A stretch of DNA of 64,000 nt from Streptomyces sp. 7-21 (GCF_016741785.1 NZ_JAERRL010000012.1:101102-165101), one strand, 5' to 3'; positions 16,153 through 25,099 are shown, counted from the stretch's first letter. Translations and numbers: made by a program. Notes: generated from the sequence alone by a model not told the origin.

Positions 16153-16545
16153 CTATAGGTTGAGGCATGGCAGGGAGATGCAGCTCCTTGCCGTTGTTTT
16201 TTTCTGCGGGGCGTCAGGCCGGTCGGCGCGGCTCAGCGGTCCGCCAGCACCCGCATCCCAGGCAGCCAGGGCCAGGAGGGCCCCTTCGGGCAGCCTTGTC
16301 ACCGGACAGCACGTCCTCGGCGGGCACCCGCAGCGCGCCTCCGACACGGCCGTTCTGCCGCGCGGGCACGGCAGCCCCTGCTCTTCCATGACCTCCGGCA
16401 GCAGGTGCGGCACCTCGTACGGCGCCTCGGCCCGGGGCAGGGCCGCCAGGTGCCGCACTGCCGGTCCGCCAAGCCCCGCCGCCAGCGCGCGGCGGGCGGC
16501 GAGCACCACGTCGTCGTCGCTCACGTCGTGGACGAGCCACCGCAC
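16153..16545 (-). pseudogene. Possible decayed small hypothetical gene downstream of the NB-ARC gene
   Basis: From a GTG at 16545 the frame reads RWLVHDVSDDDVVLAARRAL ... EVPHLLPEVMEEQGLPCP, which looks like real soluble protein. After about residue 62 the composition becomes Cys/Arg-rich and implausible. Another reverse frame over the same bases (16214 upward) reads RVGGALRVPAEDVLSGDKA, suggesting a frame change. It lies 64 bp after the NB-ARC stop in the same direction. No family recognised. Confidence 0.35.
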
Positions 16546-16608
16546 GGCGGCCCGCCGTCACTCCCGCTTCGCGTCGCTCACCGCCGTTACGCCTTTCCCG
16601 CGCCGCCG

Positions 16609-18801
16609 TCATTCCCCCGACATCTCGCCCAGCGCGGCCGCGGCCGCCTCCGCCTGCCGGTCGTCGCCCAGCTCCCGGAAGACGCCCAGCGCCTGCCGGT
16701 AGAACGCGGCGGCCTCGCCGTCGCGGCCCAGCGCCCGGTACGCGTGGCCCGTCCCCAGCCACGCCAGCGCCTCGCGCCCCCGGTCGCCGAGGCGCCGGTG
16801 CAGCGCCGCCGCGCGCTGGCAGGACTCCAGAGCCGCCGCGTGCTCGCCCTCGGCCACCTGGCAGTCGGCCAGCGTCAGCAGCCAGAAGCCCTCCAGCACG
16901 GGATTGCGCAGCCGCAGGGCGATGTCCACGGCCCGCTCGGCGGTGCGCAGCGCCCGCCGGGTCTCGCCCTGGCGGCGCCGCACGTCGGCCAGGATGCGCA
17001 GCGCGTTCCCCTCGCCGCGCTCGTTCCCCAGCGCCTGATGGGCCGCCAGCGCCTCCTCGGCGCGGCGCGCGGCGTCGTCGAGGCGGCCGGCGCGGTAGTG
17101 CGCGCTGGCCAGGTTCGCCAGCGCGGTCGCGGCCGCGCGGTCGTCGCCCAGCTCCCGGAACAGCATGAGCGCCTCGGTGAACCGGCGCACCGCCTCGTCC
17201 AGCCGCCCGGCACGCAGATGCGCCAGACCGAGCCCGTTGCACGACGCCGCCTCGCCCGGCCGGTCGCCCAGCTCCCGGCGCAGCGCCAGGGCGCGTTCGT
17301 GGTGCGCCAGGCTCTCCTCGTGCCGGTGCGTCTGCGCGTGCGCCCTGCCGAGCCGCTCCCGCAGCTCCGCCTCCCCGGCCCGGTCCCCGGCCCGGCGCGC
17401 GGCGTCCAGCCCGGCGTCGGCGGCCTCGATCCACCGCGCGATGGGCCCGGAGCGGGTCCAGGCGTCCCAGTGCACGACCGCGAGCTGCCAGGCGAGCCGG
17501 TCGAAGCCGCTGCGGGCGGCGAGGCGGGTGGCCGCCAGCAGATTGGCGTGCTCCTGCTCTGACCAGTCGACGGCCTGGTCGTACGAGGCGAACGCGGCGG
17601 GCGTCACCTCCCGGGGCAGCGGCTCCAGCGGCAGGGCGGGCCGCCCGGGACCGATGCGGGCGCGGGCGGCACTGGCGGTGTGCAGGTACCACGCCAGCAC
17701 GCGCCGCTGCGCGGCCCGCCGCTCCTCTTCCGGCTCCTCCTCGCGCGCCTGGTCCGTGGCGTAGGCGCGCATCAGGTCGTGGAACTGGTACCGGTCGGGC
17801 GCGGTCTGCTCCACCAGGTGGGCCCCGACCAGCGTGTCGAGCAACTGCCGTGCCCGGGGCACGCCTTCGCCCGCGACGGCCGCCGCCGCGCCGAGGCTGA
17901 ACGCGGCGCCGGGGTGCAGCCCGAGACGGCGGAACACCCGGGCGGCCGAGGCGGGCAGCGCCCGGTACGACCAGGCGAACACCGTGCGCACCGCGTCCGC
18001 CTCGTCGCCGCCCCCCTCGCCGGAGCCGAGCGCGTGCCACAGCGCGTTCTCGTCCCGCAGCTCGGCGATCAGGTCGTCCAGCCGCAGATGGGGGTGGGTC
18101 ACCGCGCGATCAGCGGCGATGCGCAGGGCGAGCGGCAGATGCGCGCACAGCCGGGCCAGTTCGGCCAGGCGCTCCGCGTCGTCCCCGGGCCGGTACCCGG
18201 CGGTGACGGCGCGCAGCAGCGCCACCGCCTCGTCCTCCGGCAGCGTGCCGAGCGGCAGCCGGTGTGCCCCGTCACGGACGGCGAGGCCGGGCAACAGGCT
18301 GCGGCTGGTGACGACGGCGAGGCAGCCGCTGCTTCCGGGCAGCAGCGGCCTGACCTGGCTGGCGGTGGCCGCGTTGTCCAGCACGATCAGCACCCGCCGC
18401 TCGGCCAGCAGCGACCGGTACCGCGCGGCGGCGGCCTCGGTGTCGGCGGGGACGGCTGACGCCGGAACGCCGAGCGCCGTGAGGAACCCGTGCAGCACGT
18501 CGTGCGGCTGGACCGGATCGCCGGGGTCGTAGCCGCGCAGGTTCGCGTAGAGCTGCCCGTCGGGGAACCGCTCCTTCACCTGGTGCGCCCAGCGCAGCGC
18601 CAGCGACGTCTTCCCGGCCCCGGCGGTGCCGGTGATCACGCAGACAGACACCACGACGGGGGAGCCGTCCTCGCCGCCAGCCAGGATCGCGTTCAGCTGC
18701 TCCAGCTCACCCGACCGGTTTACGAACCCTCGCACATCTGAGGGGAGCTGGCGGGGCGTCTGGGCCTGGGGTGTGTCGCCCGGGCCGTGGTGGAAGTGCA
18801 C
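16609..18801 (-). CDS. NB-ARC ATPase with C-terminal tetratricopeptide repeats (AfsR-like, no DNA-binding domain)
   Basis: 730 aa from the first usual start (GTG 18801). Walker A GTAGAGKTS at residues 58-66, Walker B VLIVLDNAA, a winged-helix-like block (FAWSYRALPASAARVFRRLGLHP), then at least five TPR units from about residue 430 (GRAHAQTHRHEESLAHHERA; GLAHLRAGRLDEAVRRFTEA). Such STAND proteins act as signal-gated scaffolds. The reading frame continues upstream as DVVQAGQIHGDVHFHH, a motif normally inside the N-terminus of this family, so the true start is probably upstream. No ATG, GTG or TTG exists there; an ATC at 18897 sits 7 nt after GGACGGAG. It follows the DUF6879 gene directly. Confidence 0.88.
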   Translation of the reverse strand: MHFHHGPGDTPQAQTPRQLPSDVRGFVNRSGELEQLNAILAGGEDGSPVVVSVCVITGTAGAGKTSLALRWAHQVKERFPDGQLYANLRGYDPGDPVQPHDVLHGFLTALGVPASAVPADTEAAAARYRSLLAERRVLIVLDNAATASQVRPLLPGSSGCLAVVTSRSLLPGLAVRDGAHRLPLGTLPEDEAVALLRAVTAGYRPGDDAERLAELARLCAHLPLALRIAADRAVTHPHLRLDDLIAELRDENALWHALGSGEGGGDEADAVRTVFAWSYRALPASAARVFRRLGLHPGAAFSLGAAAAVAGEGVPRARQLLDTLVGAHLVEQTAPDRYQFHDLMRAYATDQAREEEPEEERRAAQRRVLAWYLHTASAARARIGPGRPALPLEPLPREVTPAAFASYDQAVDWSEQEHANLLAATRLAARSGFDRLAWQLAVVHWDAWTRSGPIARWIEAADAGLDAARRAGDRAGEAELRERLGRAHAQTHRHEESLAHHERALALRRELGDRPGEAASCNGLGLAHLRAGRLDEAVRRFTEALMLFRELGDDRAAATALANLASAHYRAGRLDDAARRAEEALAAHQALGNERGEGNALRILADVRRRQGETRRALRTAERAVDIALRLRNPVLEGFWLLTLADCQVAEGEHAAALESCQRAAALHRRLGDRGREALAWLGTGHAYRALGRDGEAAAFYRQALGVFRELGDDRQAEAAAAALGEMSGE

Positions 18802-18901
18802 GTCGCCATGGATCTGCCCCGCCTGTACGACATCGCGCGAGGTGCCGGACAGGTCAGCATGGGAGCCGCCGTGCTCAGGCGGTTGTTCTCGCGAGATGGG
18901 G

Positions 18902-19534
18902 CTACTCCGTCCTTACCAGCTGCCGTGGCGGCGGAAGCGGGGCGACCTCGCGTTCGAAATACGCCTGGACGTCCTCGCCCGCCTCGTACAGACCGCGCAG
19001 GAACGCCTCCCAACGGGCGACGGTCTCCGCGGAGGTGTAGCGGAGGGCGCCTTCCGGCATCCCGCCCGCCGTGTAAAGGACGCGGTACAGCGTCTCGCCG
19101 CCGAGAAGCACTAGCTCGGGAAGCGGACCGCCCGTCTCCTCGCCGTGCAGACTCTCGGCTGGAACGACCCGCACCTTGGTGCCGAACTCCGCCTGAAGAC
19201 GCAGGGAATGCAGCTCCCACTGCACATACGGCGTGAGCGGCGTCTCTACCACGCGCACGCGGTGGAAGACGTGCCCGCGCTCACGGGCGGCCTGCCGCTG
19301 CCGCAGCCGCTCACGGCGGGCCTCGATGAGCCGGAGCGCCTCCTCCCAGTCACCCCGGCGCAGCGCGTCGCGGCTGGGATTGTCCGTCTCCTCGAAGTGC
19401 TGGAGGCGCTCCAGCTTCCACGACGAACCGTGCGCGCGCCGGTAGTGATCGCGGAAGTCAGCCTTATAGGCGAGGCGCGGCAGCCGTTCGCCCTCGGCTT
19501 CGGGGAGGGGCGGCGGGGGCGGAACGTCAGTCAT
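18902..19534 (-). CDS. DUF6879-family protein
   Basis: ATG 19534 overlaps the preceding gene as ATGACTGA. About 210 aa with the features of DUF6879: aromatic YKADFRDHYRRAHGSSWKLERLQHFEE near the start (read as two adjoining pieces), RVRVVETPLTPYVQWELHS in the middle, and ELVLLGGETLYRVLYTAGG near the end. These actinobacterial proteins have no established biochemical role and often sit next to XRE regulators or NB-ARC proteins, as here. Its last bases (GGACGGAGTAG) also form the likely ribosome site of the NB-ARC gene, suggesting translational coupling. Confidence 0.8.
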   Translation of the reverse strand: MTDVPPPPPLPEAEGERLPRLAYKADFRDHYRRAHGSSWKLERLQHFEETDNPSRDALRRGDWEEALRLIEARRERLRQRQAARERGHVFHRVRVVETPLTPYVQWELHSLRLQAEFGTKVRVVPAESLHGEETGGPLPELVLLGGETLYRVLYTAGGMPEGALRYTSAETVARWEAFLRGLYEAGEDVQAYFEREVAPLPPPRQLVRTE

Positions 19535-19796
19535 CGGGGATGTCCCGCTTCGCCGCGATGAGCGCGTTGCCAGGGATAACGACGAGACGTTCGTCGGCGC
19601 GGAGCGCCACATCATCGGGCAGCCGCGACCGGTAGGCGTCGGTCAGGTCCCGGCCGATGACGGCCACGTCACCGTTGCTCAGCGCCCAGATGTCCGGGCA
19701 CTCGTCCTCGTCGTCGGAATTGCCGAGTTCCTTCGCGGACTTCCCTAACCGCCGCTCGAACGACGCGGCGGGATCCGCCTCCCAGCGTGGAGCCAT
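19527..19796 (-). CDS. Small hypothetical protein paired with DUF6879
   Basis: 89 aa, ATG 19796 behind CAGGAGGCGGAG. The sequence is acidic in the middle (SDDEDECPDIWALSNGDVAV) and ends in LVVIPGNALIAAKRDIPDD. It overlaps the DUF6879 gene by 8 bp, so the two are co-translated and probably act together. Codon 17 is TTA (19746-19748), placing the whole unit under possible bldA control. No family name recognised with certainty. Confidence 0.75.
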   Translation of the reverse strand: MAPRWEADPAASFERRLGKSAKELGNSDDEDECPDIWALSNGDVAVIGRDLTDAYRSRLPDDVALRADERLVVIPGNALIAAKRDIPDD

Positions 19797-19882
19797 CTCC
19801 GCCTCCTGTGACCTGGCTCACTACGGAGTGTAGGCGCGCCCTCGCGGCACTGCAATGCTCCGCCGCCCGCAACCCCGGGGTG

Positions 19883-20875
19883 TCAGGCGACTTTCAGACC
19901 GAGGCCGTAGAAGGTGACGTAGTAGTCACCCACGCGTGTGGCCTCGCCGCCGAGGAGCAGGTTGTGCGGGGAGGTGACACCGGCCTCCTTGGCAGTGTTG
20001 ACCAGCATCCTGGCGAGCTGTCGGCCGTCCGGCTCGCCGGGGCCGCCCGCGTCGAAGCGCCAGGCGGGATCGTCATCGTCGTCCCAGTGGACCCGGCTCG
20101 CCGGGTGATCGGCGGCGGTGCCCCAGCCGTGGCCGCTCTGGTCCCCCTCGGCGAAACAGGCGAGAACGAGCCGGTCGGCGGAGAAGACGTCGAAGAGCAG
20201 CGGTCCGCCGCCGTAGAAGGGCGCGGCGATCGTTACGCCCAGGGCGGCGGTCTCGGCCGGGAGCGCGCCCAGGAAGTCCGCGAGCGCCGACTCCACGGTG
20301 CCCCAGCTGCGGGCGTACCAGTCACCGGGGAAGTCGAGCCCGGCGTTGGACGGGTGCCTGCGGTAGCCGAAGTAGCCGCTGATCGCGTGCTCTTCGCCGT
20401 GGCCCTGTGAGGAGAACCAGTACTCGGCGGGATCGGTCGGCTGGAGGACGAGTTCGGGACCCTTCTCGCCCGCGCGCAGCTCCAGGGTCGTGCGCTCGCC
20501 CCGCCAGCGCATGAACGGGGCGCCCCAGGCGGGGACCCGCCCGAAGTACGGGGCCATCGTGCCGTGCGATCCCAGGATCGACGGCTTGCCCAGATTGCCG
20601 GTCAGCTCCGCCCTGACCTCGGCGAACGCCTGGGTCTGCGCGGCGGTACCCGGCTCGGCCTCGCGCACGGGAACGGCGACCTCCAGGTACTCCTCGCCGT
20701 CGGTGTAGCGCCGCTCGCGCTCGCCGACGGGCCGCGGCTTGGCCGTTCCCTCGGGGAAGGCGGCGACGAGTGCCCGCACGCCCTCGTCGTTCCACCGGGC
20801 CGGCCTGGAGTCGCGGAGACGGCGAGCAATATCCGTCGCTGACAGGCCGGTTGGGCTGTCACTGTGTTCGCTCAT
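19883..20875 (-). CDS. Hypothetical protein, 330 aa
   Basis: ATG 20875, a soluble protein of ordinary composition beginning MSEHSDSPTGLSATDIARRL and containing YFGRVPAWGAPFMRWRGERT, YFGYRRHPSNAGLDFPGDWY and an acidic patch HWDDDDDPAW. No signal peptide, membrane segment or recognised catalytic motif. It stands alone between the DUF6879 unit and the ATPase gene at 21013. The acidic, Trp-rich make-up is reminiscent of immunity proteins, but this is only an impression. Confidence 0.65.
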   Translation of the reverse strand: MSEHSDSPTGLSATDIARRLRDSRPARWNDEGVRALVAAFPEGTAKPRPVGERERRYTDGEEYLEVAVPVREAEPGTAAQTQAFAEVRAELTGNLGKPSILGSHGTMAPYFGRVPAWGAPFMRWRGERTTLELRAGEKGPELVLQPTDPAEYWFSSQGHGEEHAISGYFGYRRHPSNAGLDFPGDWYARSWGTVESALADFLGALPAETAALGVTIAAPFYGGGPLLFDVFSADRLVLACFAEGDQSGHGWGTAADHPASRVHWDDDDDPAWRFDAGGPGEPDGRQLARMLVNTAKEAGVTSPHNLLLGGEATRVGDYYVTFYGLGLKVA

Positions 20876-21012
20876 GGCGTTTGATTTTCATGAGACACCT
20901 CCGTCTCAGTCCAACCGGTGACCGCGAACCCGGACGGCCGTCTTCCTGTCCCGCCGTCCGCCATGCCCCCGTAACAGCCCAGCCGCTGCGAAGCCGCGAC
21001 GACAGCCTCCGG

Positions 21013-21447
21013 TCAGCCGGGGCCCTCTGCCTTGAGGGCGAACCAGACGGTCTTGCCGACAGGGTGGAAGAAGACGCCCCAGTCGTCGGCGAGTGCCTGC
21101 ACCAGAGCCAGACCGCGTCCGTGTTCGTCCGTCCCGGCGGCGCTGGCCACGACCGGGCTCCCGCCACCGGTGTCTCGCACCTCGACGCAGATGCACCTCT
21201 TGTCCCACACGACGGCTACCGCGAACTGCCCGTCCGGGGGAGTGCCGTGCGCCACGGCGTTGGTCGCAAGCTCCGAGACGCAGAGCGCGATGACGTCAGC
21301 GTGAGCGGATACGCCGGGGCATGCCGAGGCCAGCAGCCGCGCCACGAACGCGCGCACGTGCCCTGGAGATTGCGGATGGTGGGGAAACAAGCGACTGGCG
21401 AGGAGGGGGTGAGTTGAGCCGACGCACTGGTGTGAAGACGGGGCCAT
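21013..21447 (-). CDS. Anti-sigma-factor-like ATP-binding protein (RsbW/HATPase_c)
   Basis: ATG 21447 follows GCAGGGAG; a GTG at 21462 is possible. 144 aa with the N box CVSELATNAVAHGTPP, the G1 region VEVRDTGGGSP and GRGLALVQALADDWGVFF. This is the stand-alone histidine-kinase-like ATPase family of Streptomyces, some members of which bind sigma or anti-anti-sigma factors. It is divergent from the DUF5753 regulator at 21648 and, with the DUF397 gene, makes up the trio seen at whiJ and abaA loci. Confidence 0.88.
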   Translation of the reverse strand: MAPSSHQCVGSTHPLLASRLFPHHPQSPGHVRAFVARLLASACPGVSAHADVIALCVSELATNAVAHGTPPDGQFAVAVVWDKRCICVEVRDTGGGSPVVASAAGTDEHGRGLALVQALADDWGVFFHPVGKTVWFALKAEGPG

Positions 21448-21647
21448 GCGAACTCCCTGCAACGACGGTGTCGTAGGAGAACGCTGTCATTGGGATACCA
21501 ATCGTTGTGATGGTTACGGTGATGATTCAAACGATCGAGTGAAGAGTCTTGGCTAGAGCTTTCCGGCGCTGGCGGTATGCGTACGCTCGCATGCCGACGG
21601 GCTCGGATCTGGTGTGCAGATGTGCTGGGCCGGAGAAGGAGGCAAAT

Positions 21648-22505
21648 GTGTCGGCTAAAACGGGTCCGGCTCAGCGGCTGCAACTCGCACGTGCGTTGGC
21701 CCGGCTGCGCGAACGTGCAGGGCTCACCCAGGCTGGTCTGGCTGAGCGCGCAGACGTGAGCAAACAGACGGTGACGAGGTACGAGACGTGGCGAGATAGG
21801 GCGGGCATCAACTGGAAGACGGTCCGGGACCTCGCGCGAGCTTGCGATGCCACGACGGAGGAGGTGGACGCCGTCGTACGGCTGGCTCGCTCTCCGCACC
21901 CGGATGGCTGGTGGGCGGGGCACACCGCGGTCCCCGCGTGGCTGGATCCTCTGATGAGTTTCGAGGACTGGGCAACGTACGAACACGTATTTGCCAACAG
22001 TCTGGTGCCCGGACTGTTGCAGACGCCCGCCTATGCCAAAGCGACGCAGCAGGCGGCAGAAGTCCGCTCCTCTGCGCAGGAGATCGAGCAGTGGGTGGAA
22101 CAGCGCTTGCGCCGACAAGCCGTACTCCAGCGTGAACGTTCCTTTCACCTGTGGGCCGTCCTGGATGAAGCGGTGCTCCGCCGGATAGTCGGAGACGCCA
22201 CCGTCATGGCAGAACAGCTGGAACACCTCATGGAGGCGTCAGAGAAACCGAACGTCGAGGTGCAGGTCATGCCGTTCAGCGCGGGGGCTACGGCGGCGGG
22301 TGCAGGACACTTTCTCGTTGTTGGGCGCGACGACCGACAGATGCGCGTCGTCTACGTCGAGTTGCGGCGCCGTGGCCTGTACCTCGACGACGAGGAGGAC
22401 GTCTCGGCCTACGCCCTGGCGTTCGATTACTTGCGCTCCCAGGCGAGAGACGCCAAGACTTCCATCGAACTGCTGCACTCAATCCGACGGGAGTACCTGC
22501 GATGA
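21648..22505 (+). CDS. XRE-family regulator with DUF5753 domain (WhiJ/AbaA type)
   Basis: GTG 21648 with GAAGGAGG 6 bp upstream; 285 aa. Helix-turn-helix at about residues 12-65 (ALARLRERAGLTQAGLAERA, SKQTVTRYE), then the DUF5753 module with VPGLLQTPAYAKAT, WAVLDEAVLRRIVG and VQVMPFSAGATAAGAGHFLV. In this family the regulator acts with a small DUF397 partner to control development and antibiotic production. The DUF397 gene follows with an ATGA overlap. Confidence 0.93.
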   Translation: MSAKTGPAQRLQLARALARLRERAGLTQAGLAERADVSKQTVTRYETWRDRAGINWKTVRDLARACDATTEEVDAVVRLARSPHPDGWWAGHTAVPAWLDPLMSFEDWATYEHVFANSLVPGLLQTPAYAKATQQAAEVRSSAQEIEQWVEQRLRRQAVLQRERSFHLWAVLDEAVLRRIVGDATVMAEQLEHLMEASEKPNVEVQVMPFSAGATAAGAGHFLVVGRDDRQMRVVYVELRRRGLYLDDEEDVSAYALAFDYLRSQARDAKTSIELLHSIRREYLR

Positions 22506-22699
22506 CGTCACCTCGCGGCACGGACCTTCTGGGGATGGCCTGGCGGAAGAGCAGCTACAGCGGCGCACAGAACGAGTGCGTCGAGACCGCGCGGCTCGGT
22601 AAGGCCGCTGCCGTGCGGGATTCGAAGCGGCCGGACGGGCCGGTGCTGGTGGTTCCGGCCGCCGCGTGGCAGGCGTGCCTGGACTTTCTCAAGCGGTAG
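22502..22699 (+). CDS. DUF397 small protein
   Basis: 65 aa, start overlapping the regulator stop (ATGA). The core MAWRKSSYSGAQNECVETA ... VRDSKRPDGPVL ... AAWQACLDFL is the DUF397 signature. These proteins are thought to modulate the DUF5753 regulator encoded upstream, analogous to a toxin/antitoxin-like or ligand-like partner. Confidence 0.95.
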   Translation: MTSPRGTDLLGMAWRKSSYSGAQNECVETARLGKAAAVRDSKRPDGPVLVVPAAAWQACLDFLKR

Positions 22700-22899
22700 C
22701 CCTTCGCGGCTGCTGCCGCTGATACCCGCCCGAGGCACGCGCCTTCGTGCCAGGAGCCGTACGCGATCCCCTCACCACGGAGAGTGAGCGTTTCGTGCTC
22801 ACGGTCACTACCGGCCGTGCCGCGCCGCTCCCGCCTCCGGCTGGCGGGGGTGGCCGAGTAGTGGTGGGCTGGAGAGAAGGACCGGTGAGGAGGTGAGAC

Positions 22900-23757
22900 G
22901 TGACGAACGTGGACGAGCGGCCCATCGTGGTGGGGGTGGACGGCTCGGAGGCGGGTCTCGAAGCGGCCGACTGGGCGGCGGACGAGGCGGTGCGGCACGG
23001 TCGGCGGCTGCGCCTGGTCTGCGCCATGACCTGGGACCCGTACGAGGCTGTCACGCCGCCGGTGACCGCCGGGAGCGGCGGCTCCGAGGAGGCGGCGCAG
23101 GAAATCCTCGCCGAGGCCAGCGAACGGGTCGCCGCACGGCAGCCCACCGTCGACGTGACCACCGAGGTCTCCCTGGGCGAGCCCGTCACCACGCTGACCG
23201 CCGAGGCGAGCGAGGCGTACCTGGTCGTCACCGGCTCGCGCGGGCGCGGCCCCCTGACGCGGATGCTGCTCGGCACGGTCAGCCTGGGCGTGGCGGCCCG
23301 GGCGTCCTGCCCCGTGGTCGTGGTGCGCGGCGAGCCGGAGAACAGGCAGGGCCGCTTCGGCCGGATCGTCGTCGGGGTGGACGCCGAGGAGCACGCGGCC
23401 ACGGCCGTCGGCTTCGCCTTCCGCGAGGCCGAGGTCCGGGACGTGCCGCTGACCGCCGTGCACGCCTGGCGGGCCGGGCATACCGGTGCCGGAGACGGTG
23501 CGGGCCCGCCGGACGCGGCCGACGTGTTCGGCGGCGTGGTGGCCGACGCCGCGGCCGTGCACGCAGGGGTGCGGCTGCACCGGGAGACGATCGAGGGCTC
23601 CCCGCGCCAGGTGCTGCTGCGGCAGGCCGAGACAGCCGACCTGCTGATCGTGGGTGCGCACCACCGGCGCGGCGTGGTCGGGCTGCGGCTCGGCCTGCTC
23701 AGCCACGCGCTGCTGCACCACTCGCCGTGCCCGGTGGCCGTGGTGCCGCAGCCCTGA
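22900..23757 (+). CDS. Universal stress protein, two Usp domains
   Basis: GTG 22900 after GAGGAGGTGAGAC. 285 aa with tandem UspA domains: domain 1 starts IVVGVDGSEAGLEAADWA and ends in the ATP-binding stretch GSRGRGPLTRMLLGTVSLGV; domain 2 starts IVVGVDAEEHAATAVGFAF and ends in GAHHRRGVVGLRLGLLSHAL. Cytoplasmic ATP-binding stress protein, typically induced by hypoxia or stasis. Single gene followed by a hairpin. Confidence 0.95.
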   Translation: MTNVDERPIVVGVDGSEAGLEAADWAADEAVRHGRRLRLVCAMTWDPYEAVTPPVTAGSGGSEEAAQEILAEASERVAARQPTVDVTTEVSLGEPVTTLTAEASEAYLVVTGSRGRGPLTRMLLGTVSLGVAARASCPVVVVRGEPENRQGRFGRIVVGVDAEEHAATAVGFAFREAEVRDVPLTAVHAWRAGHTGAGDGAGPPDAADVFGGVVADAAAVHAGVRLHRETIEGSPRQVLLRQAETADLLIVGAHHRRGVVGLRLGLLSHALLHHSPCPVAVVPQP

Positions 23758-23802
23758 CCGGCGCCGCCTGATCACCGAGGATCTCCGGCCGGGCGGCGCC
23801 GG
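23758..23802 (+). terminator. Hairpin directly after the universal stress protein gene
   Basis: CCGGCGCCGCC (23758-23768) is perfectly complementary to GGCGGCGCCGG (23792-23802); the 23-nt loop contains GATC twice and can fold further. It begins at the base after the stop codon. Confidence 0.65.
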
Positions 23803-23831
23803 CTGGAGGCCCGCCGCGTAAGGTCGGCCGC

Positions 23832-24578
23832 ATGGAACGCGTGACGGTGGTGACGGGCGGCGGCCGGGGCATCGGCGCCGCCGTGGCGGTGCGGCTCGGC
23901 GAGGCGGGCCACCGGGTGGTCCTCGGCTACGAGCGCGACGAGGCGGCCGCGGCGGCCACCGCCGCGCGGGTCGCGGACGCGGGCGGCGAGGCGCTGGCCG
24001 TGCGCGCCGACGTCAGCGTCGCGGCCGACGTGGACCGGCTGTTCGACGCGGCGCGCGAGCGGTTCGGGCCCGTGACCGGACTCGTCAGCAACGCCGGGAT
24101 CACCGGCGGCATCGGCCCGTTCGACGAGACCGACACCGCGGTGTTCCGCCGCGTCCTCGATGTCAACGTCTACGGCGCCATGCTGTGCGCGCGGCGTGCC
24201 GTGCGCGAGATGTCCACCCGGCGGGGCGGGGCGGGCGGCGCGATCGTCCACATCTCCTCGGCCGCCGCCACGCTCGGCAGCCCCGGGGAGTACGTGCACT
24301 ACGCCGCGAGCAAGGCCGCCGTGGACACGCTGACCGTGGGCCTGGCGCAGGAGTTCGGCCCGCAGGGCATACGCGTCAACTCCGTGCAGCCCGGCGTGAC
24401 GCTCACCGGCATCCACGCGGCGGGCGGCGAGCCGGACCGGCCCTGGCGCGTCGCCCCGGCCGTCCCGCTGGGCCGCCCCGGCGAGCCGGAGGAGATCGCG
24501 CACGCCGTGGCGTGGCTGCTGTCGGACGAGGCGTCGTACACCACCGGCGCCGTGCTGCGCGTCGCGGGAGGCCGCTGA
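23832..24578 (+). CDS. SDR-family NAD(P)-dependent oxidoreductase
   Basis: 248 aa, full length for a classical short-chain dehydrogenase. Cofactor motif TGGGRGIG at residues 8-15, LVSNAGITGG, catalytic Ser in IVHISSAAA, YxxxK as YAASK, and VNSVQPGVTLT. Cytoplasmic; closest in style to FabG-like reductases, substrate unknown. Single gene after a terminator and convergent with the nitroreductase-like gene. Confidence 0.93.
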   Translation: MERVTVVTGGGRGIGAAVAVRLGEAGHRVVLGYERDEAAAAATAARVADAGGEALAVRADVSVAADVDRLFDAARERFGPVTGLVSNAGITGGIGPFDETDTAVFRRVLDVNVYGAMLCARRAVREMSTRRGGAGGAIVHISSAAATLGSPGEYVHYAASKAAVDTLTVGLAQEFGPQGIRVNSVQPGVTLTGIHAAGGEPDRPWRVAPAVPLGRPGEPEEIAHAVAWLLSDEASYTTGAVLRVAGGR

Positions 24579-24613
24579 CGGCGGCGCCCACCAGCCTTCG
24601 TGCTACCGGGGTG

Positions 24614-25099
24614 CTACCGGGCGATGCGGAACCGCACGACCCGCAGCTCCGACGCCACGACCGCCGCCTCCTCCGGCGTCGGCTCGCGGTCCCTCGGCAG
24701 CCCCAGATACGGATCCTTGACCGCCTTCGGCCCCTTCCGGGCGATGAGTTCGCGCAGCAGCCCGGCCACGGCGTCGCGTTCCTCGACGACCTCGGCCGTC
24801 ACCTCGACATCGCGCCCGCGCATCCGCAGCCGCGCCGTCGCACCGGGCCGCTTGAGATTCCCGGCCCAGCGGCTCTCGCGGCCCGTGAACGCCCACACCT
24901 CGCCCGGCGTCCAGTAGTAGAACATCACCGGAACGCTGTACTCACGCCCGGACGTGACGCCGGTGTACGTGACGAGCATCAGCCAGTGGCTGAACAGCCA
25001 GTGGAACGGGGACCGCAGCACGGGCCGCACGACCCGGTTCACTGCCCGGAACAGCGCAGGGCTCGCGGGCGGCAGCGGAAGAGAGGGCTTGGGGGCCAT
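24614..25099 (-). CDS. Nitroreductase-family, F420/deazaflavin-dependent oxidoreductase
   Basis: 161 aa from ATG 25099. The Ddn-like split-barrel pattern is visible: LVTYTGVTSGREYSVPVMFY, WAFTGRESRWAGNLKRPGAT, RMRGRDVEVTAEVV and ARKGPKAVKDPYLGLP. Such enzymes use reduced F420 on diverse hydrophobic substrates. It is more distant from the tandem pair at 52.2-53.2 kb. Convergent with the SDR gene. Confidence 0.85.
   Translation of the reverse strand: MAPKPSLPLPPASPALFRAVNRVVRPVLRSPFHWLFSHWLMLVTYTGVTSGREYSVPVMFYYWTPGEVWAFTGRESRWAGNLKRPGATARLRMRGRDVEVTAEVVEERDAVAGLLRELIARKGPKAVKDPYLGLPRDREPTPEEAAVVASELRVVRFRIAR

Noticed and set aside
16193..16205. Run of T near the end of the region after the NB-ARC gene as an intrinsic terminator
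   Set aside because: No stable hairpin precedes the T-run on the + strand, and on the reverse strand it would be an A-run.
14717..16702. 661-codon forward frame over rox
   Set aside because: Antisense shadow of rox with implausible His/Arg/Pro composition.
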